Shown here: positions 25,212 through 37,130 of the stretch, one piece after another
Numbering within the stretch: position 1 is the first letter of the stretch
Layout of the letters: every line of letters begins with the position of its first letter
Assembly: GCF_905404315.1 (NCBI RefSeq)
Contig: NC_066294.1
Location: forward strand, 11,805,501-11,869,500
Length of the DNA stretch: 64,000 bases
Direction: 5' to 3'
From: Leptidea sinapis
Lineage: Eukaryota; Arthropoda; Insecta; Lepidoptera; Pieridae
Notes under the pieces: model-generated
What the model was told of the DNA's origin: nothing
What the model saw: only the letters and a program-made list of their open reading frames with translations
Databases searched by the model: none
Made by a program: the position numbers and the translations under genes

Positions 25212-25840
25212 TATGATAAGTAAATTATGGGTATCGTATCCAAAGTACTCGAGGGTGCAGAGAACGATTTTGTGATCATTTTTCTAATCCAAGATGATCG
25301 CCTCACAAAATTATGTTGATGGCCGCCGCTCAAAATTATGATAACTAGATTAAGGGTATCGTATCCGAGGTTGTCGAAGGTGCAGAGAACGATTTTGTGA
25401 TCAGTTTTCAAATCCAAGATGGCCGCCGCTCAAAAGTATCATAACCACATTATGGATATCGTATCCTAGTTTCTCGAGGGTGCTGAGAACGATTTTGTGA
25501 TCATTTTTGAAATCCAAGGTGGCCGCCGCTCAAAATTATGATAAGTAAATTATGGGTATCGTATCCAAAGTACTCGAGGGTGCAGAGAACGATTTTGTGA
25601 TCATTTTTCTAATCCAAGATGATCGCCTCACAAAATTATGTTGATGGCCGCCGCTCAAAATTATGATAACTAGATTAAGGGTATCGTATCCGAGGTTGTC
25701 GAACGTGCAGAGAACGATTTTGTGATCAGTTTTCAAATCCAAGATGGCCGCCGCTCAAAAGTATCATAACCACATTATGGATATCGTATCCTAGTTTCTC
25801 GAGGGTGCTGAGAACGATTTTGTGATCATTTTTCAAATCC
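25212..25840. repeat. 325 bp tandem duplication (two 100 bp monomers plus one 125 bp monomer)
   Basis: The marker caaagtactcgaggg occurs at 25,241 and 25,566, and the gcctcac variant of the 125 bp monomer follows each. Similarity extends from about 25,212-25,505 to 25,537-25,830. The two differ at one noticed site, gtcgaaggtg versus gtcgaacgtg. Confidence 0.88.
25290..25414. repeat. Representative type F extended monomer (125 bp)
   Basis: Type F has an extra 25 bp. The front of the monomer is present twice in a row, first as gatgatcgccgcacaaaatt followed by atgtt, then as gatggccgccgctcaaaatt followed by atgat. I located about 20 copies by the joint ttatgttgatgg or a close variant, near 564, 1,884, 3,503, 5,221, 7,737, 18,402, 20,021, 21,340, 25,311, 25,636, 32,428, 32,853, 38,465, 46,381, 50,691, 54,700, 56,619, 58,429, 60,644 and 63,066. 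The limits given are approximate. In this copy gccgcac is gcctcac. Confidence 0.85.
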
Positions 25841-28059
25841 AATATGGCCGCCGTGCAAGATTATGATCACAAAAATATGGGTATCGTATCCGAGGTTCTC
25901 GAGTGTGCACAGAACGATTTTGTGATCATTTTTGAAATCCAAGTTGGCCGCCGCTCAAAATTATGATAACTACATTATGGGTATCCTATCCGAGGTTCTC
26001 GAGGGTGCAGAGAACGATTTTGTGATCATTTTTCAAATCGAAGATAGCCGCCGCTTCAAAGTATGATAACTACATTATGGGTATCGTATCCGAGGTTCTC
26101 GAGGGTGTTGAGAACGATTTTATGATAATTTTTCAAAACGAAGGCCGCCGCACAAAATTATGATTTCAGCAATATGGATATCGTATCCGAGGTTCTCGAG
26201 GGTGCAGAGAACGATTTGGTGATCATTTTTAAATCTGAGATGGCCGCCGCTCAAAATTATGATAACGACATTATGGGTATCGTATCAGTGGTTCTCCAGG
26301 GTGCAGAGAACGATTTTGTGATCATTTTTCAAATCCAAGATGGCCGCCGCTCAAAAGTATGATAACTACATTATGGGTATCTTATCCGAGGTTCTCGAGG
26401 GTGCTGAGAATGATTTTGTGATCATTTTTCAAATACAAGATGGCCGCCGTGCAAGATTATGATCATAAAAATATGGGTATCATATCTGAGGTTCTCGAGA
26501 GTGCACAGAACGATTTTGTGATCATTTTTCTAATCCAAGATGGACGCCGCACAAAATTTTGATTTAAGCAATATGGATATCGTGTCCGAGGTTCTCGAGG
26601 ATGCAGTGAACATTTCTGTGATAATTTTTGAAATCCAAGAGAGCTGCCGCAATCAATAATGTGGCTTGCTGACAGCAATATGGATATCGTGTCTGAGGTT
26701 CTCGAGGGTGCAGAAAATAATTTTGGGATCATTTTAAATCTGAGATAGCCGCCGTGCAAGATTATGATCACAAAAATATGGGTATCGTATCCGAGGTTCT
26801 CGAGAGTGCACAGAACGATTTTGTGATCATTTTTGAAGTCCAAGGTGGCCGCCGCTCAAAATTATGATAACTTCATTGTGGGTATCCTATCCGAGGTTCT
26901 CGAGGGTGCAGAAAACAATTTTGGGATCATTTTTAAATCCGAGATGGCCGCCGCTCAATAGTATGACAACTAGATTATGGGTATCGTATCCTAGGTTCTC
27001 GAGGGTGCAGAGAGCGATTTTGTGATCAGTTTTCAAATCCAAGATAGCCGCCGCTTAAAAGTATGATAACTACATTATGGGTATCGTATCCGAGGTTCTC
27101 GAGGGTGTTAAGAACGATTTTATGATCATTTTTCAAATCCAAGGGGGCTGCCGCAAACAATTATGTTTTCAGCAATATGGATATTGTGTCTTAGGTTCTC
27201 GAGGGTGCAGAAAATAATTTTGGGATCATTTTTAAATCCGAAATGGCCGCCGTGCAAGATTATGATCACAAAAATATGGGTATCGTATCCAAGGTTCTCG
27301 AGGGTGCAGAGAACGATTCTGTGATCATTTTTCAAATCGAAGATAGCCGCCGCTTAAAAGTATGATAACTACATTATGGGTATCGTATCCGAGGTTCTCG
27401 AGGGTGTTGAGAACGATTTTATGATCATTTTTCAAATCGAAGGCCGCCGCACAAAATTATGATTTCAGCAATATGGATATCGTACCCGAGGTTCTCGAGG
27501 ATGCAGAGAACGATTTTGTGATCATTTTCTAATCCAAGATGGCCGCCGCACAAAATTATGATTTAAGCAATATGGATATCGTGTCCGAGGTTCTCGAGGG
27601 TGCAGAGAACAATATTGTGATCATTTTTGAAATCCAAGAGGGCTGCAGCAAACAATTATGTTTTCAGCATTATGGATATCGTGTCCGAGGTTCTCGAGGG
27701 TGCAGAAAACAATTTTGGGATCATTTTTAAATCTGAGATGGCCGCCGCTCAAAATTATGATAGCGACATTATGGGTATCGTATCCGAGGTTCTCGAGGGT
27801 GCAGAGAACGATTTGGTGATCATTTTTGAAATCCAAGATGGCCGCCGCACAAAATTATGATTTGAGCAATATGGATATCGTACCCGAGGTTCTCAAGGGT
27901 GCAGAGAACGATTTGGTGATCATTTTTCAAATCCAAGGGGGCTGCCGCATACAATTATGTTTTCAGCAATATGGATATCGTGTCCGATGTTCTCAAGGGT
28001 GCAGAAAACAATTTTGGAATCATTTTTAAATCCGAGTTGGCCGCCGCTCAAAAGTATGA
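25841..28059. repeat. Mosaic segment with the first palindrome-bearing unit
   Basis: 26,174-26,900 is an early copy of the module that is later amplified at 33-44 kb. It includes the insertion variant at 26,661. 27,126-28,059 resembles the 3.88 kb HOR of the left part (27,539-28,029 against 14,605-15,095), so sequence from both sides of the window meets here. Confidence 0.83.
26661..26678. repeat. Monomer insertion variant creating a 13 bp palindrome (first of seven copies)
   Basis: Where other monomers read aataatgttgtcagcaatat, this variant reads aataatgtggcttgctgaca followed by gcaatat, a net gain of 7 bp. The change creates TTGCTG-A-CAGCAA, an inverted repeat with 6 bp arms. I found the same string starting at 26,661, 33,977, 36,074, 41,186, 42,090, 42,990 and 43,990, and nowhere else. 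Confidence 0.92.
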
Positions 28060-28900
28060 TAACTAGATTATGGGTATCGCATCCAAGGTTCTTGAGAGTG
28101 CAGAGAACGATTCTGTGATCATTTTTGAAGTCCAAGAGGGCTGCCGCACAAAATTATGATTTGAGCAATATGGATATCGTACCCGAGGTACTCAAGGGTG
28201 CAGAGAACGATTTGGTGATCATTTTTCAAATCCAAGGGGGCTGCCGCAAACAATTATGTTTTCAGCAATATGGATATCGTGTCTTAGGTTCTCGAGGGTG
28301 CAGAAAATAATTTTGGGATCATTTTTAAATCCGAGATGGCCGCCGTGCAAGATTATGATCACAAAAATATGGGTATCGTATCCAAGGTTCTCGAGGGTGC
28401 AGAGAACGATTCTGTGATCATTTTTCAAATCGAAGATAGCCGCCGCTTAAAAGTATGATAACTACATTATGGGTATCGTATCCGAGGTTCTCGAGGGTGT
28501 TGAGAACGATTTTATGATCATTTTTCAAATCGAAGGCCGCCGCACAAAATTATGATTTCAGCAATATGGATATCGTACCCGAGGTTCTCGAGGGTGCAGA
28601 GAACGATTTTGTAATCATTTTCTAATCCAAGATGGCCGCCGCACAAAATTGTGATTTAAGCAATATGGATATCGTGTCCGAGGTTCTTGAGGGTGCAGAG
28701 AACAATTCTGTGATCATTTTTGAAATCCAAGAGGGCTGCAGCAAATAATTATGTTTTCAGCAATATGGATATCGTGTCCGAGGTTCTCGAGGGTGCAGAG
28801 AACGATTCTGTGATCATTTTTCAAATCGAAGATAGCCGCCGCTTAAAAGTATGATAACTACATTATGGGTATCGTATCCGAGGTTCTCGAGGGTGTTGAG
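28060..28900. repeat. 840 bp block also present at 31,342-32,182
   Basis: The offset is 3,282 bp (28,125 to 31,407; 28,219 to 31,501). Both copies share private variants, including gattttgtaatcattttct and gcacaaaattgtgattta, and the gctgcagcaaataattatg change. The stretch 28,901-31,341 between them is ordinary satellite. It contains 29,175-30,125, a copy of 21,990-22,940. Confidence 0.85.
28428..28623. repeat. Representative type E pair (100 bp + 96 bp monomers)
   Basis: The first unit is 100 bp and is marked by aatcgaagatagccgccg, cttaaaagtatgataac and gggtgttgagaacgatttta. The second is 96 bp: it starts aatcgaaggccgccgcac, having lost 3 bp of the usual gatggcc, and it ends in the shortened catttt-ctaatcc. 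The two almost always occur together in this order, for example near 6,120, 8,640, 14,400, 16,390, 27,420, 28,820, 31,710, 57,620 and 60,230, so they behave as one two-monomer element. Confidence 0.88.
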
Positions 28901-31900
28901 AACGATTTTTTGATCATTTTTCAAATCGAAGGCCACCGCACAAAATTATGATTTCAGCAATATGGATATCGTACCCGAGGTTCTCGAGGGTGCAGAGAAC
29001 GATTTTGTGATCATTTTCTAATCCAAGATGGCCGCCGCACAAAATTATGATTTAAGCAATATGGATATCGTGTCCGAGGTTCTCGAGGGTGCAGAGAACA
29101 ATTCTGTGATCATTTTTGAAATCCAAGAGGGCTGCAGCAAACAATTATGTTTTCAGCAATATGGATATCGTGTCCGAGGTTCTCGAGGGTGCAGAAAACA
29201 ATTTTGGGATCATTTTACAAATACAAGATGGCCGCCGTGCAAGATTATGATCATAAAAATATGGGTATCGTATCTGAGGTTCTCGAGAGTGCACAGAACG
29301 ATTTTGTGAATATTTTTGAAATCCAAGATGGCCGCCGCTCAAAATCATGATAAGTAAATTATGGGTATCATATCCGACGTTCTCGAAGGTGCAGAGAACG
29401 ATTTTGTGATCATTTTTGAAATCCAAGATGGCCACCGCTCAATATTATGATAACTACATTATGGGTATCGTATCCGAGGTTCTCGAGGGTGCTGAGAACG
29501 ATTTTGTGATCATTTTTCAAATACAAGATGGCCGCCGTGCAAGATTATGATCATAAAAACATGGGTATCGTATCTGAGGTTCTCGAGAGTGCACAGAACG
29601 ATTTTGTGAACATTTTTGAAATCCAAGATGGCCGCCGCTCAAAATCATGATAAGTAAATTATAGGTATCATATCCGAGGTTCTCGAAGGTGCAGAGAACG
29701 ATTTTGTGATCATTTTTGAAGTCCAAGGTAGCCGCCGCTCAAAATTATGATAACTTCATTATGGGTATCCTATCCGAGGTTCTCGAGGGTGCAGAAAACA
29801 ATTTTGGGATCATTTTTAAATCCGAGATGGCCGCCGCTCAAAAGTATGATAACTATATTATGGGTATCGTATCCTAGGTTCTCGAGGGTGCAGAGAGCGA
29901 TTTTGTGATCAGTTTTCAAATCCAAGAAGGCCGCCGCTCAAAAGAATGATAACTACATTATGAGTATCGTATCCGAGGTTCTCGAGGGTGCAGAGAACGA
30001 TTTGGTGATCATTTTTGAAATCCAAGATGGCCGCCGCACAAAATTATGATTTGAGCAATATGGATATCGTACCCGAGGTTCTCAAGGGTGCAGAGAACGA
30101 TTTGGTGATCATTTTTCAAATCCAAGGGGGCTGCCGAAAACAATTATGTTTTCAGCAATATGGATATCGTGTCCGATAATCTCAAGGGTGCAGAAAACAA
30201 TTTTGGGATCATTTTTAAATCCGAGAAGGCCGCCGCTCAAAATTATGATAACTAGATTATGGGTATCGTATCCGAGGTTCTTGAGGGTGCAGAGAACGAT
30301 TCTGTGATCATTTTTGAAATCCAAGAGGGCTGCCGCACAAAATTATGATTTGAGCAATATGGTTATCGTACCCGAGGTTCTCAAGGGTGCAGAGAACGAT
30401 TTGGTGATCATTTTTCAAATCCAAGGGCGCTGCCGCAAACAATTATGTTTTCAGCAATATGGATATCGTGTCTGAGGTTCTCGAGGGTGCAGAAAATAAT
30501 TTTGGGATCATTTTTAAATCCGAGATGGCCGCCGCTCAATAGTATGACAACTAGATTATGGGTATCGTATCCTAGGTTCTCGAGGGTGCAGAGAGCGATT
30601 TTGTGATCAGTTTTCAAATCCAAGAAGGCCGCCTCTCAATAGAATGATAACTACATTATGAGTATCGTATCCGAGGTTCTCGAGGGTGTTGAGAACGATT
30701 TTATAATCATTTTTCAAATCGAAGGCCGCCGCACAAAATTATGATTTCAGCAATATGGATATCGTACCCGAGGTTCTCGAGGGTGCAGAGAACGATTTTG
30801 TGACCATTTTCAAATCCAAGATGGCCACCGCACAAAATTATGATTTGAGCAATATCGATATCGTACCCGAGGTTCTCAAGGGTGCAGAGAACGATTTGGT
30901 GATCATTTTTCAAATCCAAGGGGGCTGCCGCAAACAATTATGTTTTCAGCAATATGGATATCGTGTCTGAGGTTCTCGAGGGTGCAGAAAATAATTTTGG
31001 GATCATTTTTAAATCCGAGATGGCCGCCGTGCAAGATTATGATCACAAAAATATGGGTATCGTACCCGAGATTCTCGAGGGTGCAGAGAAGGATTTGGTG
31101 ATCATTTTTCAAATCCAAGATGGCCGCCGCACAAAATTATGATTTAAGCAATATGGATATCGTGTCCGAGGTTCTCTAGGGTGCAGAGAACAATTCTGTG
31201 ATCATTTTTGAAATCCAAGAGGGCTGCCGCAAACAATTATGTTTTCAGCAATATGGATATCGTGTCCGAGGTTCTCGAGGGTGCAGAAAACAATTTTGGG
31301 ATCATTTTTAAATCCGAGATGGCCGCCGCTCAAAAGTATGATAACTAGATTATGGGTATCGTATCCAAGGTTCTTGAGGGTGCAGAGAACGATTCTGTGA
31401 TCATTTTTGAAGTCCAAGAGGGCTGCCGCACAAAATTATGATTTGAGCAATATGGATATCGTACCCGAGGTACTCAAGGGTGCAGAGAACGATTTGGTGA
31501 TCATTTTTCAAATCCAAGAGGGCTGCCGCAAACAATTATGTTTTCAGCAATATGGATATCGTGTCTTAGGTTCTCGAGGGTGCAGAAAATAATTTTGGGA
31601 TCATTTTTAAATCCGAGATGGCCGCCGTGCAAGATTATGATCACAAAAATATGGGTATCGTATCCAAGGTTCTTGAGGGTGCAGAGAACGATTCTGTGAT
31701 CATTTTTCAAATCGAAGATAGCCGCCGCTTAAAAGTATGATAACTACATTATGGGTATCGTATCCGAGGTTCTCGAGGGTGTTGAGAACGATTTTATGAT
31801 CATTTTTCAAATCGAAGGCCGCCGCACAAAATTATGATTTCAGCAATATGGATATCGTACCCGAGGTTCTCGAGGGTGCAGAGAACGATTTTGTAATCAT

Positions 31901-32309
31901 TTTCTAATCCAAGATGGCCGCCGCACAAAATTGTGATTTAAGCAATATGGATATCGTGTCCGAGGTTCTTGAGGGTGCAGAGAACAATTCTGTGATCATT
32001 TTTGAAATCCAAGAGGGCTGCAGCAAATAATTATGTTTTCAGCAATATGGATATCGTGTCCGAGGTTCTCGAGGGTGCAGAGAACGATTCTGTGATCATT
32101 TTTCAAATCGAAGATAGCCGCCGCTTAAAAGTATGATTACTACATTACGGATATCGTATCCGAGGTTCTCGAGGGTGTTGAGAACGATTTTATGATCATT
32201 TTTCAAATCGAAGGCCGCCGCACAAAATTATGATTTCAGCAATATGGATATCGTACCCGAGGTTCTCGAGGGTGCAGAGAACGATTTTGTGATCATTTTC
32301 GAAATCCAA

Positions 32310-33159
32310 GATGGCCGCCGCTCAAAATTATGATAACTACATTATGGGTATCGTATCCGAGGTTCTCGAGGGTGCTGAGAACGATTTTGTGATCATTTTT
32401 CTAATCCAAGATGATCGCCGCACAAAATTATGTTGATGGCCGCCGCTCAAAATTATGATAACTAGATTAAGGGTATCGTATCCGAGGTTCTCGAAGGTGC
32501 AGAGAACGATTTTGTGATCAGTTTTCAAATCCAAGATGGCCGCCGCTCAAAAGTATCATAACCACATTATGGATATCGTATCCTAGTTTCTCGAGGGTGC
32601 TGAGAACGATTTTGTGATCATTTTTCAAATTCAAGATGGCCGCCGTGCAAGATTATGATCACAAAAATATGGGTATCGTATCCGAGGTTCCCGAGAGTGC
32701 ACAGAACGATTTTGTGATCATTTTTGAAATCCAAGATGGCCGCCGCTCAAAATTATGATAACTACATTATGGGTATCGTATCCGAGGTTCTCGAGGGTGC
32801 TGAGAACGATTTTGTGATCATTTTCCTAATCCAAGATGATCGCCGCACAAAACTATGTTGATGGCCGCCGCTCAAAATTATGATAACTAGATTAAGGGTA
32901 TCGTATCCGAGGTTCTCGAAGGTGCAGAGAACGATTTTGTGATCAGTTTTCAAATCCAAGATGGCCGCCGCTCAAAAGTATCATAACCACATTATGGATA
33001 TCGTATCCTAGTTTCTCGAGGGTGCTGAGAACGATTTTGTGATCATTTTTCAAATCCAAGATGGCCGCCGTGCAAGATTATGATCACAAAAATATGGGCA
33101 TCGTATCCGTGGTTCTCGAGAGTGCACAGAACGATTTTGTGATCATTTTTGAAATCCAA
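32310..33159. repeat. 425 bp tandem duplication
   Basis: 32,310-32,734 and 32,735-33,159 match at an offset of 425 bp, that is three 100 bp monomers and one 125 bp monomer (32,337 to 32,762; type F joints at 32,428 and 32,853). A few substitutions separate the copies, for example gttcccgagagtg near 32,688 and aaaactatgttg near 32,850. Confidence 0.87.
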
Positions 33160-35032
33160 GGTGGCCGCCGCTCAAAATTATGATAACTTCATTATGGGTA
33201 TCCTATCCGAGGTTCTCGAGGGTGCAGAAAACAATTTTGGGATCATTTTTAAATCCGGGATGGCCGCCGCTCAAAAGTACGATAACTAGATTATGGGTAT
33301 CGTATCCTAGGTTCTCGAGGGTGCAGAGAGCGATTTTGTGATCATTTTTCAAATCGAAGATAGCCGCCGCTTAAAAGTATGATAACTACATTATGGGTAT
33401 CGTATCCGAGGTTCTCGAGGGTGTTGAGAACGATTTTATGATAATTTTTCAAATCGAAGGCCGCCGCACAAAATTATGATTTCAGCAATATGGATATCGT
33501 ATCCGAGGTTCTCGAGGGTGCAGAGAACGATTTGGTGATCATTTTTAAATCTGAGATGGCTGCCGCTCCAAATTATGATAACGACATTATGGGTATCGTA
33601 TCAGTGGTTCTCCAGGGTGCAGAGAACGATTTTGTGATCATTTTTCAAATCCAAGATGGCCGCCGCTCAAAAGTAAGATAACTACATTATGGGTATCGTG
33701 TCCGAGTTTCTCGAGGGTGCTGAGAACGATTTTGTGATCATTTTTCAAATACAAGATGGCCGCCGTGCAAGATTATGATCATAAAAATATGGGTATCATA
33801 TCTGAGGTTCTCGAGAGTGCACAGAACGATTTTGTGATCATTTTTCTAATCCAAGATGGACGCCGCACAAAATTTTGATTTAAGCAATATGGATATCGTG
33901 TCCGAGGTTCTCGAGGATGCAGAGAACATTTCTGTGATAATTTTTGAAATCCAAGAGAGCTGCCGCAATCAATAATGTGGCTTGCTGACAGCAATATGGA
34001 TATCGTGTCTGAGGTTCTCGAGTGTGCAGAAATAATTTTGGGATCATTTTAAGTCCGAGATGGCCGCAGTGCAAGATTATGATCACAAAAATATGGGTAT
34101 CGTATCCGAGGTTCTCGAGAGTGCACAGAACGATTTTGTGATCATTTTTGAAGTCCAAGGTGGCCGCCGCTCAAAATTATGATAACTTCATTATGGGTAT
34201 CCTATCCGAGGTTCTCGAGGGTGCAGAAAACAATTTTGGGATCATTTTTAAATCCGAGATGGCCGCCGCTCAAAAGTATGACAACTAGATTATGGGTATC
34301 GTATCCTAGGTTCTCGAGGGTGCAGAGAGCGATTTTGTGATCAGTTTTCAAATCCAAGAAGGCCGCCGCTCAATAGAATGATAACTACATTATGAGTATC
34401 GTATCCGAGGTTCTCGAGGGTGCAGAGAACGATTTGGTGATCATTTTTGAAATCCAAGATGGCCGCCGCACAAAATTATGATTTGAGCAATATGGATATC
34501 GTACCCGAGGTTCTCAAGGGTGCAGAGAACGATTTGGTGATCATTTTTCAAATCCAAGGGGGCTGCCGCATACAATTATGTTTTCAGCAATATGGATACC
34601 GTGTCCGATGTTCTCAAGGGTGCAGAAAACAATTTTGGGATCATTTTTAAATCCGAGATGGCCGCCGCTCAAAAGTATCATAACCACATTATGGATATCG
34701 TATCCTAGTTTCTCGAGGGAGCTGAGAACGATTTTGTGATCATTTTTCAAATCCAAGATGGCCGCCGTGCAAGGTTATGATCACAAAAATATGGGTATCG
34801 TATCCGAGGTTCTCGAGATTGCACAGAACGATTTTGTGATCATTTTTGAAATCCAAGGTGGCCGCCGCTCAAAATTATGATAACTACATTATGGGTATCC
34901 TATCCGAGGTTCTCGAGGGTGCAGAGAACGATTTTGTGATCATTTTTCAAATCGAAGATAGCCGCCGCTTAAAAGTATGATAACTACATTATGGGTATCG
35001 TATCCGAGGTTCTCGAGGGTGTTGAGTACGAT
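32935..35032. repeat. HOR unit of ~2,097 bp, copy 1
   Basis: The block matches 35,033-37,130 at 2,097-2,098 bp (33,490 to 35,587; 34,447 to 36,545; 34,541 to 36,639). Both copies have the private variants atgggcatcgtatccgtgg, aaatccgggatgg and aaagtacgataac. Both also have the 7 bp insertion palindrome. Similarity ends where gttgagtacgatttt continues as gtgatcag in one copy and as atgataat in the other, which places the exchange point near 35,030. Confidence 0.9.
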
Positions 35033-37130
35033 TTTGTGATCAGTTTTCAAATCCAAGATGGCCGCCGCTCAAAAGTATCATAACCACATTATGGATATCG
35101 TATCCTAGTTTCTCGAGGGTGCTGAGAACGATTTTGTGATCATTTTTCAAATCCAAGATGGCCGCCGTGCAAGATTATGATCACAAAAATATGGGCATCG
35201 TATCCGTGGTTCTCGAGAGTGCACAGAACGATTTTGTGATCATTTTTGAAATCCAAGGTGGCCGCCGCTCAAAATTATGATAACTTCATTATGGGTATCC
35301 TATCCGAGGTTCTCGAGGGTGCAGAAAACAATTTTGGGATCATTTTTAAATCCGGGATGGCCGCCGCTCAAAAGTACGATAACTAGATTATGGGTATCGT
35401 ATCCTAGGTTCTCGAGGGTGCAGAGAGCGATTTTGTGATCATTTTTCAAATCGAAGATAGCCGCCGCTTAAAAGTATGATAACTACATTATGGGTATCGT
35501 ATCCGAGGTTCTCGAGGGTGTTGAGAACGATTTTATGATAATTTTTCAAATCGAAGGCCGCCGCACAAAATTATGATTTCAGCAATATGGATATCGTATC
35601 CGAGGTTCTCGAGGGTGCAGAGAACGATTTGGTGATCATTTTTAAATCTGAGATGGCTGCCGCTCCAAATTATGATAACGACATTATGGGTATCGTATCA
35701 GTGGTTCTCCAGGGTGCAGAGAACGATTTTGTGATCATTTTTCAAATCCAAGATGGCCGCCGCTCAAAAGTATGATAACTACATTATGGGTATCTTATCC
35801 GAGGTTCTCGAGGGTGCTGAGAACGATTTTGTGATCATTTTTCAAATACAAGATGGCCGCCGTGCAAGATTATGATCATAAAAATATGGGTATCATATCT
35901 GAGGTTCTCGAGAGTGCACAGAACGATTTTGTGATCATTTTTCTAATCCAAGATGGACGCCGCACAAAATTTTGATTTAAGCAATATGGATATCGTGTCC
36001 GAGGTTCTCGAGGATGCAGAGAACATTTCTGTGATAATTTTTGAAATCCAAGAGAGCTGCCGCAATCAATAATGTGGCTTGCTGACAGCAATATGGATAT
36101 CGTGTCTGAGGTTCTCGAGGGTGCAGAAAATAATTTTGGGATCATTTTAAATCTGAGATGGCCGCCGTGCAAGATTATGATCACAAAAATATGGGTATCG
36201 TATCCGAGGTTCTCGAGAGTGCACAGAACGATTTTGTGATCATTTTTGAAGTCCAAGGTGGCCGCCGCTCAAAATTATGATAACTTCATTATGGGTATCC
36301 TATCCGAGGTTCTCGAGGGTGCAGAAAACAATTTTGGGATCATTTTTAAATCCGAGATGGCCGCCGCTCAAAAGTATGACAACTAGATTATGGGTATCGT
36401 ATCCTAGGTTCTCGAGGGTGCAGAGAGCGATTTTGTGATCAGTTTTCAAATCCAAGAAGGCCGCCGCTCAATAGAATGATAACTACATTATGAGTATCGT
36501 ATCCGAGGTTCTCGAGGGTGCAGAGAACGATTTGGTGATCATTTTTGAAATCCAAGATGGCCGCCGCACAAAATTATGATTTGAGCAATATGGATATCGT
36601 ACCCGAGGTTCTCAAGGGTGCAGAGAACGATTTGGTGATCATTTTTCAAATCCAAGGGGGCTGCCGCATACAATTATGTTTTCAGCAATATGGATACCGT
36701 GTCCGATGTTCTCAAGGGTGCAGAAAACAATTTTGGGATCATTTTTAAATCCGAGATGGCCGCCGCTCAAAAGTATCATAACCACATTATGGATATCGTA
36801 TCCTAGTTTCTCGAGGGAGCTGAGAACGATTTTGTGATCATTTTTCAAATCCAAGATGGCCGCCGTGCAAGGTTATGATCACAAAAATATGGGTATCGTA
36901 TCCGAGGTTCTCGAGATTGCACAGAACGATTTTGTGATCATTTTTGAAATCCAAGGTGGCCGCCGCTCAAAATTATGATAACTACATTATGGGTATCCTA
37001 TCCGAGGTTCTCGAGGGTGCAGAGAACGATTTTGTGATCATTTTTCAAATCGAAGATAGCCGCCGCTTAAAAGTATGATAACTACATTATGGGTATCGTA
37101 TCCGAGGTTCTCGAGGGTGTTGAGTACGAT
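35033..37130. repeat. HOR unit of ~2,097 bp, copy 2
   Basis: This directly follows copy 1. The left part differs by a 1 bp indel (agaaataattttggg near 34,028 versus agaaaataattttggg). From about 35,230 onwards it is also the start of the larger block that is copied at 43,150, so this unit took part in two duplication events. Confidence 0.9.
36150..36249. repeat. Representative type D monomer (100 bp)
   Basis: Type D is marked by gccgtgcaagattatgatca, caaaaatatgggtatcg and ttctcgagagtgcacagaac. The substitution in the core makes GTGCAC, a short palindrome, while the outer dyad arms stay readable as GTTCT and AGAAC. Type D recurs once per few monomers over the whole window. Confidence 0.9.

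Noticed and set aside
35876..36256. The 126-codon minus-strand frame repeated at 26,463, 35,876, 41,892, 42,792 and 43,792
   Set aside because: It is the longest frame and is kept in several copies, but those copies are recent HOR duplicates of the same DNA, so conservation says nothing about coding. The copy near 33,880-34,158 is broken by an indel.
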